Source of the DNA: Rhea pennata
Taxonomy: Eukaryota; Chordata; Aves; Rheiformes; Rheidae
Assembly (NCBI RefSeq): GCF_028389875.1
Contig: NC_084687.1
Coordinates: forward strand, 8,158,157 to 8,222,156
Length of the DNA: 64,000 nucleotides
Reading direction: 5' to 3'
How positions within the stretch are numbered: position 1 is the stretch's first letter; the number at the start of each line of letters is the position of its first letter. Below the pieces are notes generated by a model, which worked only from the letters and a program-made list of their open reading frames with translations, was not told where the DNA came from and searched no databases. Of the stretch, positions 36,701-50,360 are shown piece after piece. Both the position numbers and the translations under genes were made by a program.

Positions 36701-39700
36701 CAGATTAAATGCATTAAGAGGATAATTAAACTATCTGGGGATGAGACTGCCAGCAAAGACCAGGCCAGAAACAGGTATGGAACATGGGAGATAGCAGTAT
36801 AGCCCTGTACTATACTAGTATGTACTATATACTAGTATATACTAGTGAGTACTGAAGTAACACACCTGAGAACTGAGCTATGTTCAGAACTAGGCAGGAC
36901 AAAGGCTGTAGGGGTAAGACAAATAGCATTCATCTCTGCCACGTGTAATGCTGCTGCAAATACACAAGTCCAGCATTATCTTTTGTTTGGGCTCTGTCTA
37001 GGACAAGAGGAATCTAGAGCACAGAATTCTTCCTTCCTCACTCATAAACTACTTGATCTATGCTTAGGCAATATACACCTTTGCATGTGGCTTCAGCTCC
37101 CATCAGACCACAACAACTGTTTGTACACTGTCTCTGAGTGCAATGCCAGCCAAAGTATCAAAAGCTCTGTGCAGTGCCTTTTAATTCTGCTCTTTGTCTT
37201 GTGTGGGCAGTGCTGAGTACACACAGAGACTTGCCATGCCTAGCTACTGCTAGAAAAATGCGCTACATTTCCCTCCCAAGTCATTAGGAGAGGACAGTGG
37301 AACTACGGACTATGCACACTAGAGGGCACAGTGAGTCCTGCTCTCAGATTTGACCACATACATTTTTTCATGAGAATGTTAATTATTTTCAAATATATAT
37401 ATATTTTTTAATATTATTCTTAAATCTGACCCAAATATTTAGGGTTAACAGAGATGCTAGCAGGCCTTGCCCGGTCCATAACGGGAAATCATACATATGG
37501 CAATTTGCAATGATTGCTAGGAAAATGAAAAAGCAAACAAATTATAAAAATGTGAGTGTAGAGGATCTAGCCAAATATATGCATACAAAATTATATTAAC
37601 TTGCTCAGTGCGTATGGTCATGACTTAATTTGGACTGCCTCGTAGCTGCAGCCTCCTTGAAGAAGGCAGGTTTCTGCCTGGCCATTCATTGCGTACTCCC
37701 TGTCCAGTCACTGGTTATCACCCAAATATGCATCCCACCTCTTGTGATTCTTCTCCCCTCCCCTTCCTCCTTGCCCTGTACCTTTCTTGCAGTGAGGATG
37801 GCCAGTGAAGAACACACTGTGCTAAATACTGATCAAGTAATTTTGATTAATATGGCCTTGCCAGGTCTGAGATGACAGAAAAGTGGGATTTGCTGCTGAA
37901 TGTGTTGATGGATCATATTCTGTATTTTCCAGAATCTTAATATTCAGCACCTGGTGACTCACCAGGACTGAGCACTCTTCAAGCTAATGCTTGTACACAC
38001 ATCCACAGTGCAGCTGCTTTCACAGAAGGAGGGATGCATAAAGGTGTATATGGGTCAGGAATAAAGGTCAGCCTTTGTGGAAGGTGAATTGGAAAAACAC
38101 TAGTTGCAACTTCTCTCAGGTGCAGTACCTCCTGTTCATTTGCCATACACCAGAACTGTCATTTGGAAATCTCCATGGTAACAAATACCATATAATTATG
38201 AAGATGTATCCTGGATGCTTTTTTGCATGTCACTCCCTACTCCAGTCCCCTAATTACTTATTAGGCAACTTGAGAGAGAGAGACTTTTCTATTAAGAAGA
38301 CTTTTCTGGAAGAAGCCTTCCTATTTCTTTTTGTTACTTCTAGCTAGAGAAGACAAAGTTCTTTGAGGCTCAGGGGTGAGACTACTTTGAATTTGCTTGT
38401 CTGAGAAACAGACTGTGCATTTCACTTGCATGACTCATAGCTAAACTGCTACTTCAATCAGAACTTCCCTTTTAAGGCCTGTTACAGGAAGAACTTCTCA
38501 CATCACTCACTAAAAGCAGAATTTGCTTCGAGTCCTGGCCTCTTAGTTGTGCTAGCCAACAGTTTAAAACTACCTCCTTCCATCTCCTGTTCAGGAGAGC
38601 TCATTCCAGAACTTGTCCTCGCTTGGCCTGGGACTAGTAATTCCTGATACTCACAGAACTATTTCTAGCTGGAAAATACTGAGGATACTTAAAAAAAAAA
38701 ACAATCCACAAAACTAAAGGTGTTTTTAAATGTCTACTGTATATACATACACACAACCTTTCACACAGGAAGGAGGCACTTTAAAGGCTGCTTGAAAAAA
38801 ATTCAAAGGGAGCAGCTTACTTCTCATCTTGCACTGAGGATTCTTAGTCCCCAGATCTAGATATGCTCAGCTGGAAAGATGTTCAAGGAATAGATTCAGA
38901 AATGTCCCAGATGGTGTCAATATCTAAGACAGGGAGCTAGGATTCCTTTTCTTAGGGCATGGGGATGTAACTAGCAATGGAGAAATATGCCAAATGTAAG
39001 ACGCATGGAGAAAGTATCATCTGAAATTTTGTAATAGGAATAGACCTAAGCTGAAAAGCAAGGCTCTTTAGAAGAGAAAGAAAAAGAAAAGGATGAGAAT
39101 GGTGCTTTTTATGGCACCCCTTAGAATCACAACTTTACTTAGAGACATTTTCCACTGATAGCAGTCAGTTCAGTCCAGTTAAAATCAGCAAAGAAGCAGA
39201 CAAGTCAGGAGTTTGGTGGTGTTAGTCTCATTCATTGCTATGGGATAGTATCATGTGTCAAAAGTAACTAAACTTCATTAGACCCTATTCCTTCAAAGAA
39301 AGCAGAATGGAAAGCAAAGCTTTAATCATCTCCTGTTCATAACTGCTTCCATCGTAAAATACAAAGCCTTGCCATGGTCTCCAATTTGGCATCCACAGCA
39401 CAGCAGAAAGAGAAACAACAAAGATGCTTACTTAATACTCGCAAAGTGGAACACATTTGTTAGCCAGAAACTCTTACACAAAGAACACTTCTCCACAAGG
39501 CTCAGCATGGTGAAAAGAAGTGTGCAGGTCAGATCAAGGTGGAAAACTTGTTTTGTTGAATGGAATATTTTGAGAAGAGTGTCTAGTTGCAGCTGTTGGT
39601 GCAGCAAGAGTAGAAGAGTACAAGTTAGAAAGGAGCCAATTTTTTGAGGCCCGTTTGAAATTTTTCCTCTTATTTCTTCTTGCCTTTGTTCATTTCCTGA

Positions 39701-42700
39701 TTCCTAATTTTGTCACTGCTTTGGTCTCTATCTGCTAATGAAGAAGAGAGAGGGTTATACAACTTACTAGTATCTAGAGTTTTTTGGCATGCTGTTCTGC
39801 ACACAGAAACAGACACCAAGTGAATAGAGTACCAAGATCAGTCACGCTACTATGTCATTAAAGAGGGCAAACATGGGACCAAAGGCAGAAACCTGTCATG
39901 CATGTGGCTGCCTGCAACTCAGGGAACATAATGCATCTGCATGCAAGTCTCACAAAGCAAGTTAGTCTCAGTCCCTTAGTGCCAACGGGATGAAAAGACA
40001 CTTTCCAAAGAATTAAACTCCATGTGCAAAATGCAACAGAAGATTGGTTGATTTGAGCCAACAAACTGATGACTATGAGGGACACTGGAGAAAGTATGGG
40101 CCTCTATATAAACACAGTGAAATGAAAATGAAGTTTCATAGGAATGAGTTTTTTGAACAAAACCAATTTGTGACCTTTTTTTGTGAAAATCCCTGCTGTT
40201 TATCTGTTTTTTATCTGTGGGAAAATATTCTGGGTTTTGTTTTTAGCTGTGCTAAAACAAACACACAGAGACAGATTTTTGTAAGCTGTGAAGACAAATG
40301 ATCACTTCCATTTTAACAGTATATCAAGTGAGAGAATACTAAACAACATATTGATTTTTCTTCTGGCTGAAAAACAGAGTGTGAGAGGGAGAAAAGCCCA
40401 TACTTCAGCCACTGTTTCAGTTTGCAAACAACAAAGTTGGAAAGCATTAAAGCGGCAGCTTTTCTACACACTCAGTTTTTTTTATTCATCCTATGGGAAA
40501 ATCATTATTTCCTGAAAGGAAAATGTCACATGAGGATATGCCCTGAGAAAATTTCAACAGGAGGGATTCCCACTTTCCCGCAAACTCTGCTTTGTAATTG
40601 TAAGGGGAACAGACAGTTAATCAAGAAGTTGAGTGGCAACTATGCCTGCAAATAGTAAAGAACAGCAAAGTCACAACTGAACAGACATCTTGACTGGACT
40701 CTGTGTTCAAGGCACAGAATTCTTCCATAAGATACTGTTTTCTCTGACTGTGCACACACATACCCTATTGGGATTGGACTTGGAGACAGCAGATCTGCAA
40801 GCGTGAAGGAGCACCCCAAGAAGGATGAAGAGTATTTTGTGTGCCATTTGTGGATGAACAAAACCATTGCACTTAGCACTAAGACAGAATTTCATCATTT
40901 TAGGTTAGGCAGAAGAGAAAGATGGAGTTTTAGAACTACTAACTGCAATATGTCTTTATGTGTATCAGAGTGAGGGAGCAATCAGCCCCATTTTAGAAAA
41001 ATGATGTGTGAAATCTGTAAAGACTCTTATTCTTGCTCTTTATTCTTTAGAGTGATTAAAAACCTATGTCAATGTAACATGCAAGTCTATGCATAACTAA
41101 TCTGAAAGGAAATGCAACTAGTTCAATAGTTTGCCCTATGGCACTTGGACAGAGTAACAGCTATGTCCTTAGACTCACAATCCCTTTCTATTGCCATTGC
41201 AAAGAATTACATGATTGGCAGGGACGTTTACTGCCGATGTTTTATGAACCAGAAAGGAAACATTACAACACAAAGCAGACAGTGAGGAACCTATTAACGT
41301 GAGTGTTAAAACCATTCTTATTTCAGACAAGGTATGAACCATCACCACTGCCACCAGCTACCCTCTGCCAGCTTCTCAGGCTGGTAGAGATCTAAGTTTA
41401 GACTCCAGAATAGAACCCATTCACAGAGCTGTTTTTCTCCAAAATCTCACTCAGAGCTTTGAAATACAAATTCATGTCCAGAGCCAATTGCAAAGAGCAG
41501 GAGGAGACAAAGGCACAGTATCTCTGTCTGGTTTTATTTCACATGGGTTCCTTGTTTACCTGGCTACTACAGTCACTTTTTCCATTTTAAATAGTTATGC
41601 TCTTTCTTTTTTTGGGCTGAGTAACCAGCACTAAACAAACCACTGACTGTTCATATTCCATCACGAAAACAAGCAGCTCTGTTCTTTGCATAAGGGATCC
41701 AGAGGCAGTGATGACAGGAGTCCTAGAACCCAGACATGATTTGAAGAGATTTTCCTGAGGTTGTATGTGAATTACAATCTTTGAGGCAAATGTGTTCCTC
41801 CTTAGAAGAACTGAGGCTCTCAAACCTCAGTTGAGCACCAAGAAACAAGTAGTGCAACTGCACAGTTGGAAAAGATGAGAAACACATGTAGGAGTTGGAA
41901 ATAACTGGCTAGACAGGGCACTAGGGTGACCTGCAGCTGCCTAGAGAAAGGGGTGAGTTATAGAAGTCAAAGAAGGAAATGGCATAACTGTCAGTTCAAC
42001 TGCTGTTGCTTTGCGGAACTGACTGGCTTTTAGGCAGCTGCACACAAAAAGATTGTGTGTGGAGGGGAGAAAGGTGAAGACAATTTACCAAGGAAAAACG
42101 ATAGTTTAAAACACATTACGTTTAAGTGACTCATTAAAAAATTAAATGCCTCCTGATTCTCAGCATATTGCAAACACAAAGCAGTCAGTCTGAGGTAACT
42201 GGACAGATTGTTCTACTTGGTTTAATTAGCTTGTTTTATTAGAACTCTGACTTTGTGATGGCCTTGCCTTATACTCTGCCAGGCAGGATACTGGTTTTAG
42301 GAGCTACTTGCTAGGTCATGTGATCCAGCACAGAAACTGAGGACTTTGCAACAGCTTCCCTTTTGAGTATGGGGTTTTGTTTTTATTTTGTGTTATTTGT
42401 TTAAACTGATTTCCAGTGCAGCAGTTTTTGTTTTCTAGCCAAGAAATTACTATCAGCCTCTTCTATACCTCCCTTCCTTAACCACAGAAGAAGGGACCTG
42501 CACAGAAGATGACAGGAAGAAAGATAGATAAGTTCATTGCTTAAGTCTTAAGTACAGACTAAAAGCCTCTGCAAGGTCCCATACACATGATGGCAGGACT
42601 GCTTGACACACCATTTTTGCTATTGCATGTCTGCGCAGAGGCTACTTTGCCAACAGCTCTTATTTTAAAGGCTGATAGAATTAATGGGGCAATGGACCTT

Positions 42701-45700
42701 GGAGAGAGATTATTGCTGACTGAGAGTATAGTGCTTGACCCCAAAATATGTGAACAGAAGTACAACAACCAAGTACAGGAACAGAGAATTGCAGTTCACG
42801 TAGACTTAACTGCTGGCCAGCTCCTGCTTGTGTGGGCACCTACTACTATGGAGAAAAACTACTAATATCTTTCAGCTTCAGACATGACTTCATATTCTAA
42901 GGCATGCAACATCTAACTGTACCTTTCAAAGCCAGAATTATCACTCGTGCTCTCAAAGACCCCAGGGAAGAGCCACAGCCATCCTGAAACTTTTACCCAC
43001 AACTGGTCTGGCCCTGACGAATGCCTGGACCACAGCTTTGATCAGGGAACTGCAGCAAAGAAAGCATAACATAGGAGAAAGATTGGAACTCTCACTGTGC
43101 AGGAGAAACAATGCTTCAACGCTGACAGCTGTGGGAAAGTCATCCAGGTTGATTCATTCACATTCAGTTGTTTCTGTTACCCTTCATAGTTGTCTTGCAG
43201 GGTACATACATTTCATTGTTTACTGTAATTGGCAGTGATGTGACCAATGGCACTTAACATATTAGGAGCTCACAGAGTTTGTCCTCTGTGTTTTCCATGG
43301 AGCCAAAGCAGATTTTCATCCTCATCCACGAAATGCAAAAAGGGAAGAGGCAGTATCTTGAACTGTTCCTTAAGAAGTCCCTGCATTAGTTTTTTCTTCA
43401 GAAATGCTGAATTTTCACTCAGTAGGTACTCTGTCATCATGTGTGTGCTTTAAGTATTCTTAAATTTACGAAAAAGAACTAATTCAGGACCAATTAACTA
43501 TGAGACCGCAATGCGGACATGTTGGGTTCAAAGAATCACCTCTCTTTCCCTCCTGACAGTTGTATGCTTTCCTGCCCAGTAAAAATTCAGCAGACTCTTG
43601 GCATAGGAATCTCAGGAAAGAGGAAGAATCCAAGGGAATTCCCTTTTTTTCTACAGCTCTTTGCTCCATCTGGTCAGTACAATGTCACAGACAACTCAGA
43701 TGAAAGAGGTGACTGCCCAGCTATTGACCTTTGCTGTAATTATCCTTTCTTTTTTTTTTCCTGAAGAATAGTTGTGAGAGGAATATATGAAATCTACCAG
43801 AGCTGAACTGAAAAGGAATCAGGAAAGCTGCAGTTGCGCCTTAGCACTTTGAAGCACAGGCACAAAAAAACATTATGAGACGTTCCAACATACAAGTACT
43901 GGTATGTCTGCCAATGCAGTGGGAACTTCAAAAGCTAGGGGGCTGGAGGAAGAGAATTTTAGGAGGCTACTCCTTGTATGCAGTTGGAAACTAATCTTCA
44001 GCTCCAGCACGAGCTACACTCAGTAGAGCAGCAGGAGACTGCATGGGACAAAGGGTTCCTGTGGGTAAGTTTAAAAACTGCTAACTGTAGTGAGAAATAT
44101 GGATCACTGAACACAAAACCACAAGCAACAGAAAACTAATGACACGTATGTGCTTGACCTTGGCACTGCTGCATGCAAGTTGTTCTCAAACTGACAGAAA
44201 CATTTCAGTGGCTGGAAAAGATGAACACGCTTGGTTGGCAAGTTGTGGCTAAAACTATTCTAGGGGGCAGAAAGACAGATGGACTGCTGGTAAGGGACAG
44301 GGCTGTTTGGGGAGACTCATTCTGGCCTAATGGAAAATGCAAGGATGTAATTATCAATTATTTTAAACTAAAACAAATGTTCAGATCCGGGGGTGGAGGG
44401 GAGGAGAAAGAAGTAAGTACAAGGAAAAAAAAAAAAAAAAAAAAAAGAAAAGTTGGATACAGCTGACAACTCAATCCAGGTATAAAAAGAACAGAATGTG
44501 CTGCTCTTTGGAATCAAAAAAGGAGATGTTACCTGCAGGATGGTGATCCTGGACAGTGCTTCAGTCTACAAAAGAAACTGCATACAGCTGAAGCTTTTTC
44601 CAAACACTGTGTTGGAGCTGATCGCATTACAGCGGTTTGAGTTATCACAAAGCAGCCACAGAGTTCAGTGAAACATCTGTAGAGATTATTTTGAAATGTA
44701 TGGCCCTGTGTTTATGTCTCCAAGTCATACTGATGATCTGCTTTCTCTTTCAGCCCTCTGGGCAGCTGCTCCTTGTATACTGCAGACTTATTACATATTA
44801 AGAATTGCTATGTAAAATCCTGGCTGTCACCCAGGATGCATGGTACAGAACAAACACAGAGAGTTGAATAAACAAGACTCCTAGAAGCTCCTTGAGAAGG
44901 ACCCAATGGACAAATGTCAAGGGAGACTCAGAATTGGAATCTTCAGAGTTGAAGAACTTGAGCATGACTATCAAGTGCAGCTTTGTCTGCTGCAAAAAGA
45001 AATACTGGCACTGAACTTATCACTGTTCCTTTACCACAGCCTTAGTCAGAGGTCATTAACAGCCTCAAACTTCTAACAGCACTGGCTGCCCCATCAGATG
45101 CTCGGGAGTTACAACAGCATTTAGCAAGATTAGTAATGAGGAAGAGGAGCAGAATTTTTTTGTTTTGTTTTTCTTTAACAAGCACACTCCACTCTGAGTA
45201 CAATGCCTATTATTGGAGAGAGACAAAGTTTGCCGTAGAGTTCAGTCAAGAGTGCAAGTTCAAAAGATCTCATCATATTTATGTCCTGTTCCTTAGCACT
45301 TCCTTTGCTAGTGGTTACATTTTACAGCATACAGCTCTATAAATACCTGTGAGAATCAGCCCAACAATACTTGAGTGGCATGGTATACAACTTAACTTTT
45401 ACAAGAACATACCCTGAGGCTTCCTAGAATGAACATCTCTGAATAGCTTTTGTAATTCCTACTCAGGACTGAAGCCGATTAAACCTTTCAGAGATCTTAA
45501 TACATATGAACCAAAGCAAATCTTATTTGCCCAGCATTACAATCTGTCCTGCAAAGCTGTGAAACAACTGTGGTGCTTATTCATATCACAAGATCTATTA
45601 CTTTATGGCATCTAACAAGCCAACAATGACTGTGAAGGCCAGAACATCCTTCTGTCTTCTTCAGTCTCCTGTGTCAAACATAAAAACATGAGGCAGAGAA

Positions 45701-48700
45701 GAGTTTCAAGATACAGCATATGAATTCAGCAAGCATAAACTGGATCTGGAGATGAAGTGATGGTCCAGCCTACTGCTGAAGTAGCATCTCAGATAAAAGA
45801 GAACAAGTAAACCATGCATTCTAACTCTGGGTCTGTAAAGATGCCACAGGGTATTTTACAGTAACCTGGATGTCCCAGACAAATTTCTGTCTAAATGGTT
45901 TTATTCTGCCTTCTAAGTTCCCACAGAAGCTTTGCTGGACATAATACTCTACCCATCTGTTCCCACAGTATTGTACAGTTTGCTAAATGTTTCTGGCCCT
46001 GTTGCATGTAATAAAAGAGCTTTGGGTTAGGACTGAGGTGTGTCAAGGCAAGGTCTCCTGTGAAGAGAAAGAAGATATTTAAAAAACCGCCCAGCCCAGT
46101 TAATAGTCCTGTGATGGGTAACTGACGGCCATAGGACACCCTGGCTCAACTTCCATTTGAGCAAGCAGTCAGTGCCCCCAGTGCCTGTATTTAATTGTTT
46201 TATGTTCACAGCCAAGATTTTCTCTTCCCTGGAGCTCTCCAGGTACTCCTCTGTCAAGGTGGCTTGATGGACAAGGCAGAACAGGATTCATTAACATTTG
46301 GCATATGCAGATGGCAAAAATGAATATATGAATTGGATTTTATTGGGTGAGTTCATCCTGAAGCATATATATTAAAACAGAAAAAATCCTAAGTCTTATA
46401 ATGTAAAGACAAATTGCAATTGGCAATGGATGGGGCAATGCAGTTGCTGACAGTCCTAGACAGCTGCTGTTTAAAGATATCTATAGACATGTAACATGGC
46501 ATTTCCAGAAGACCCAACTGGAATTCATAGGGAGAAAAATATTTTAAATTTCTGAAATCAGATGTGGCCAATACTACCAGCTCTCTGGGCTTGGGGAGCT
46601 GGCCAATTCCTGCCTAGGCTGGAGGAACAGTTCCTGAGATGACTGAACACTGCAGTTTTACTTCTCAACCATGGAAGGGTTTGCTGTGATTTCCAAAACC
46701 ACACTGAGGGCCTCTGTGTGCAGACACAGAGAGAACTGATGAGCAAAAGTCTTACTGCGGCACTGGTAGTGGAAACATTCAGAAGTGACACTGTCACCAT
46801 TGTTCTGTTGGCTAACAGCTGCACAGAAACTCCGGAAGGATATATTGGTGAGCCCTATTTCACAGCCCTCTCAACTTCTTCAACAGTATCAACAACTTAC
46901 TTACAAAATCGTACTTAAGGATTGGATCAGGTCTGAAAGAAGAGTTCAGTTAGGCCTAAGGAAGCTGATGCTGAGAAATGAGGAAAGCCATCACCCACAT
47001 GATACACAGTGCCACAATACCTGCTTCTGTGCAGTTCAACTCAGGAATTGTTGGCCTTCATTTAATTTAATGTGTAGAGTGTGTTGCATGCCCCAAGATG
47101 AAAAGCAAGTCTGACAGCTACTGTCAACACAAGCACTTTAACTCACCCATGAAGAAATACTCTGGAGATCTTTTGTCTGAAGCAAACTCTGCCATGACCC
47201 CACCAAATCGCAGCCACAGACCAAAGGCAATGACGGCCAATCCTGCTAGCTGGAAAATAAATACACTAGTTAATACTTTAATGTCCACTGGCTGGAGAGC
47301 ATCAAAGAGTGGTCACTGGAACTTTGTACTTTCTTGAAACCCCACAGCTAAGGATTGTGCCATCAGAAAATTCAGGGACCTTTTGCTAGTATTTGATAAC
47401 ACTGATTTCCTAGCATAGAGCAATGTGCATCTTTGCTTCAGCTCAATTCACTGGTGATTTTCAAATCTTATAAATAAGCTCTTTTAGTCATCAAACTTCG
47501 GCCTGAATTGCAATGAGAAATGGAACAGGGTAGGAGGTGAGGGAGTGAGTACACATGAGAACAGAGAAGCTGCAAAACCAGCAGAGTACACTCTTCCCTC
47601 CTTCCTACCCCCCAGAACTGCTCTGCAGCGAGACAGGGTGCAGTAGGCCAGTGCCACTCTAGGCCTGGGCCTGGACTGAAGACAATATTCTGTAGTAAAA
47701 CCTCTGTCCAGGGAAGTGCTGCCTGCCTAGCAGTTGAGCTCTGCTGGCTTGACACACACCAAACTGTTATGACAGAAGTAATTTCACTGACTTTTTTCAA
47801 CCCTCATCACTGTTCTAGGGGTAAATAGCAGCCACTTGGGCTGAGAAGTGCCTTCTCCCCCTGTATGCATCACTGTTCCAGCTCCAGGATCATGAATCAT
47901 AGAATCAGTAAGGTTGGAAGGGACCTCTGGAGATCATCTAGTCCAACCGCCCTGCTCAGCAGGGTCACCTAGAGCCTGTTAGACAGGGTTGCATCCAGGC
48001 GGGCCTTCAATATCTCCAGAGAAGGAGACTCCACAACCTCTCTGGGCAACCTGTTCTAGTGCTCCATCACTCTCACAGTGAAGAAATTCCCCCTCACGTT
48101 CAGGCGGAACTTCCTGTGCTTCAATTTCTGCCCATTGCCTCTTGTCCTGTCACATGGGACAACTGAAAAGAGCTTGTCTCTGTCCCCCTGACACCCTCCC
48201 TTCAGATACTTAAACAACACTGTAACAAACCACAGTAAAATGAGATATATGATGCTGTGGAAGCTGGACCTCTGACTCATCATCACACCAAACTAGAGAT
48301 GACAGTCTGGCCATTTCAGAGTTGCTGCTGCTGTTGAATTGTGAGAAGGGTTCTGTTTAGAGGCTTATCCAGAAAGAAGGGGGAGTCTATATTGCTCTTA
48401 GAGATGTGCTGAAGTTAAGCATGTTTGAACCAATTATGACAGGATAGTTTTCCTATAAATCACTGTGGGACTTACTATCATAACTAGCATGTAAAAGAGC
48501 ATATAGCTGAACAGCTCAGGATCACAGCTTTACTCACTGAATGTGAAAACCAAGTTAAGTTCTGGCTCAGAGAATGAAAGTCCCACCCCAGCCACGATCG
48601 TGGCCTGGGAACTCGCCTGCTACAAGCAGGGGCTCAGCCTTGGGACTGCCAGAGCTCATTAGGCAGGCAGCTCAAGTCCCTTCCTGTCCGGGCTTCTAAG

Positions 48701-50020
48701 TGATTCTGGTAGCTTAGATATGTTTGAAATGAACAGCCAAATCCAATTGAGGGGATGATTTCTTCCTTCTCAGTGTAAATGGAGATAACAAAACACAGTA
48801 ATTGTCACTTCTGTGAGACAACATAACACAAAGCTTTGTCCTTCTCCTGCTGACTTGCAGCTGCAGCTGAGCAACATCATTCTGCTCACAGTGCTTGCAG
48901 CACAGCAGCACTGTGTACTTGGAGCTTGCAGTGCTGTCACCAAAAGGGAAAAGCATTTGGTTTAACTGTGTTTAAAGCCTAAAGGAGACAAAATCCCCAA
49001 ATTGCTTGCTCCAAAAGACTAAATAGGAATATTTTATTACTTTTTTTAAAAAAATAACATAATCAAAAAGCAGGAAGACATTAAAAAACCCCACATTTCT
49101 GATTATTTTTTCGATGTGAAACTGAAAAGTTCACACTTTCCACTGTGAAACTGACAGTGCATGGGGGAAACTGAAAGAGAGAAGTAAGGGATCTTGAATT
49201 AAGTTGTGCTCTGACACTGTGACTGTTAAGAAGGTGTGATAAGTGAGCATAACATTCTCCAATCTCATGAGGATGTTACAATTAATAGAATCAAACAATA
49301 GAAGGGACCTCTGGAGATAACCTGATCCAAACCCCCTGCTTGGGTGGTGTCTGCTAGAGTAGGTTGCCCAGGACTGTGTCCAATAAAACAGTTTCAGTGA
49401 TACATTAGGGCAGCACTCAGCAAAGTGCAGTATTATGCAAGAACTTTGTCTCTCAGGATGAGTTTGTAAAAGTAGAAGCTGTTGGCTCCTTGTTTGGAAT
49501 TACATTGTTAAAAAGCAATTTGATGCTGTGAAGAAGTGGTACTGGGAGATCCTCTAACAGCCTCCTGTTGTTTGAAAATTTATGCTTTTGGGGAAATGGT
49601 CTTTGCTTTAAAAAAAGTTAAGAAAGATGTTGTCTCTGCTCAGTACTGTCCTCTTTATCATAGGAATATGTATTTTCCTAGCAAGAGATGTAGCTTTATA
49701 AAAGAGAGTAGAAGTCAAGAGCACTGGTGGGGTGTTCTTGCAATGCAACCCTAGGTTGCTCCCTTCCGAGGGGCCCGCAGACCTCCTCAAAGCAGGGGGC
49801 AGCGCTGTGAGACTCCCGTGCGGCGGCAGGCCCACGGCACCACGCCGGCTGCAGCCTGCCCGGCGGGTCGGGGCCCCGCGGCAGTCAGGGGCACCTCCCG
49901 CAGGGCCCGCCCCGCCCCGCCCCGCCCCGCCCGGCGCCGCGCGGCGCTCACCCAGAAGGTCAGGTTGAAGATAAAGAGCAGGATCTTGATGCAGCGCATC
50001 CCCTCGCGCCCCGTGCCCAT
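31070..50020 (-). CDS. TSPAN2: Tetraspanin-2, complete coding sequence in eight exons
   Basis: Four-pass membrane scaffold of the tetraspanin family, in mammals prominent in oligodendrocytes. Minus-strand exons: 49952-50020, 47147-47249, 36019-36116, 35511-35585, 34920-35018, 33578-33652, 32570-32653 and 31070-31135. They total 669 nt, 222 residues (human 221). It begins [20 protein letters not shown] (helix 1) and continues with [26 protein letters not shown] and [20 protein letters not shown]. The large loop carries the hallmark CCG (LQCCGK), LPCP, NC and an NGT sequon. Helix 4 ends [16 protein letters not shown]. The start codon sits in a near-perfect Kozak context (gcccgccATGG) inside a CpG island. 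Intron 2 is 9.9 kb long at most sites read (36117-47146 spans 11.0 kb). The intron after exon 6 has a GC donor. Confidence 0.97.
32570..32653 (-). CDS. TSPAN2: TSPAN2 exon 7
   Basis: Acceptor gtttttaatag, donor gtgagt. 28 codons [10 protein letters not shown] ... [15 protein letters not shown]. Last loop cysteine and the start of helix 4. Confidence 0.95.
33578..33652 (-). CDS. TSPAN2: TSPAN2 exon 6, GC donor
   Basis: Acceptor ctttcttatag after a 28-T run. 25 codons [20 protein letters not shown] ending MPK. The donor reads AAG|gcaagt, a consensus GC-AG intron. Using the GT four bases on would break the frame into exon 7. Confidence 0.93.
33675..33702. repeat. Homopolymer A28 (T28 in the TSPAN2 sense)
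   Basis: Lies 22 nt upstream of the TSPAN2 exon 6 acceptor, so it forms that exon's polypyrimidine tract. Confidence 0.95.
33959..34002. repeat. 22-bp tandem duplication
   Basis: Two adjacent copies of acttggaaatgcagatccct plus two bases, in TSPAN2 intron 5. Copies differ by a single base. Confidence 0.9.
34920..35018 (-). CDS. TSPAN2: TSPAN2 exon 5
   Basis: Acceptor gatttctgcag, donor gtgagt. 33 codons [18 protein letters not shown] ... [11 protein letters not shown]. First part of the large extracellular loop, with an N-glycosylation sequon. Confidence 0.95.
35511..35585 (-). CDS. TSPAN2: TSPAN2 exon 4
   Basis: Acceptor ccctctgcag, donor gtgagt. [20 protein letters not shown], then IGKKG. 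Helix 3. Confidence 0.96.
36019..36116 (-). CDS. TSPAN2: TSPAN2 exon 3
   Basis: Acceptor attttccatag, donor gtaagt. [20 protein letters not shown], then [12 protein letters not shown]. Helix 2 and the intracellular cysteine cluster. Confidence 0.96.
36117..47146. other. TSPAN2: TSPAN2 intron 2
   Basis: 11-kb intron. Only short chance open frames and simple repeats seen (A22 near 44425). A small cluster of tactatactagta-type palindromes lies at 36809-36847. No nested gene recognised. Confidence 0.6.
47147..47249 (-). CDS. TSPAN2: TSPAN2 exon 2
   Basis: Acceptor attttccag, donor gtgagt. [17 protein letters not shown] ... SPEYFFM plus one base of the next Gly. Remainder of helix 1 and the small loop. 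Confidence 0.96.
47894..48220 (-). mobile_element. CR1 LINE 3' fragment, antisense
   Basis: The plus strand starts at the CR1 3' end (atcatagaatcagtaaggtt, then ggaagggacctctggagatc) and runs into the 3' part of ORF2. About 330 nt, relatively young-looking, in TSPAN2 intron 1. Confidence 0.93.
49286..49382 (-). mobile_element. CR1 3'-end fragment, antisense
   Basis: Degraded copy recognised by gaagggacctctggagataa and the following ccccctgcttg. In TSPAN2 intron 1. Confidence 0.75.
49952..50020 (-). CDS. TSPAN2: TSPAN2 exon 1 (coding)
   Basis: 23 codons from ATG to TFW, donor gtgagc, the same split point as mammalian NLLFW. A GTG nine bases upstream is in frame but not a start. Confidence 0.96.
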
Positions 50021-50049
50021 GGCGGGCACCCGCTCCAGCAGCAGCTCCC

Positions 50050-50360
50050 AGCGCGGCGCGGGGCGGGGCGGGAGCCGGGAGGCAGGTGCGGGGCTGGAGC
50101 GGGAGCCGGGGGGCGGGGCCGGGGCGGGCCAGGAGGCGGGGCTGCCCCGGCAGCTGGGAGGCAGGGGCGGGGCGGGAGCCGGGAGGGGGCGGGGTCGAGG
50201 CGGGGCCGGGGCGGGGGAGGCGGGGCGGGGCCGGAGCAGGGGCAGCCAGGAGGGGGCGGGGCGGGGCCGGAGCCGGGCCGGGGGAGGCGGGTCAGCAGCT
50301 GGCAGCGGGCGGGGCCGGGCAGGGGGCGAGGCCGGGAGGCGAGGGGAAGGGACGGGGCGC
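50050..50360. repeat. G-rich imperfect minisatellite
   Basis: Irregular repetition of gggcggggc, gggagccggg and ggaggcgggg units on the plus strand, directly upstream of TSPAN2. Many runs of three or more G. Confidence 0.8.

Noticed and set aside
36569-36802. 77-codon plus-strand frame in TSPAN2 intron 2
   Set aside because: No family recognised, no acceptor at its start, antisense to the gene; chance frame.
42559-42865. Overlapping 92- and 69-codon frames on opposite strands
   Set aside because: Protein-like to the eye but unrecognised, with no splice or repeat context.
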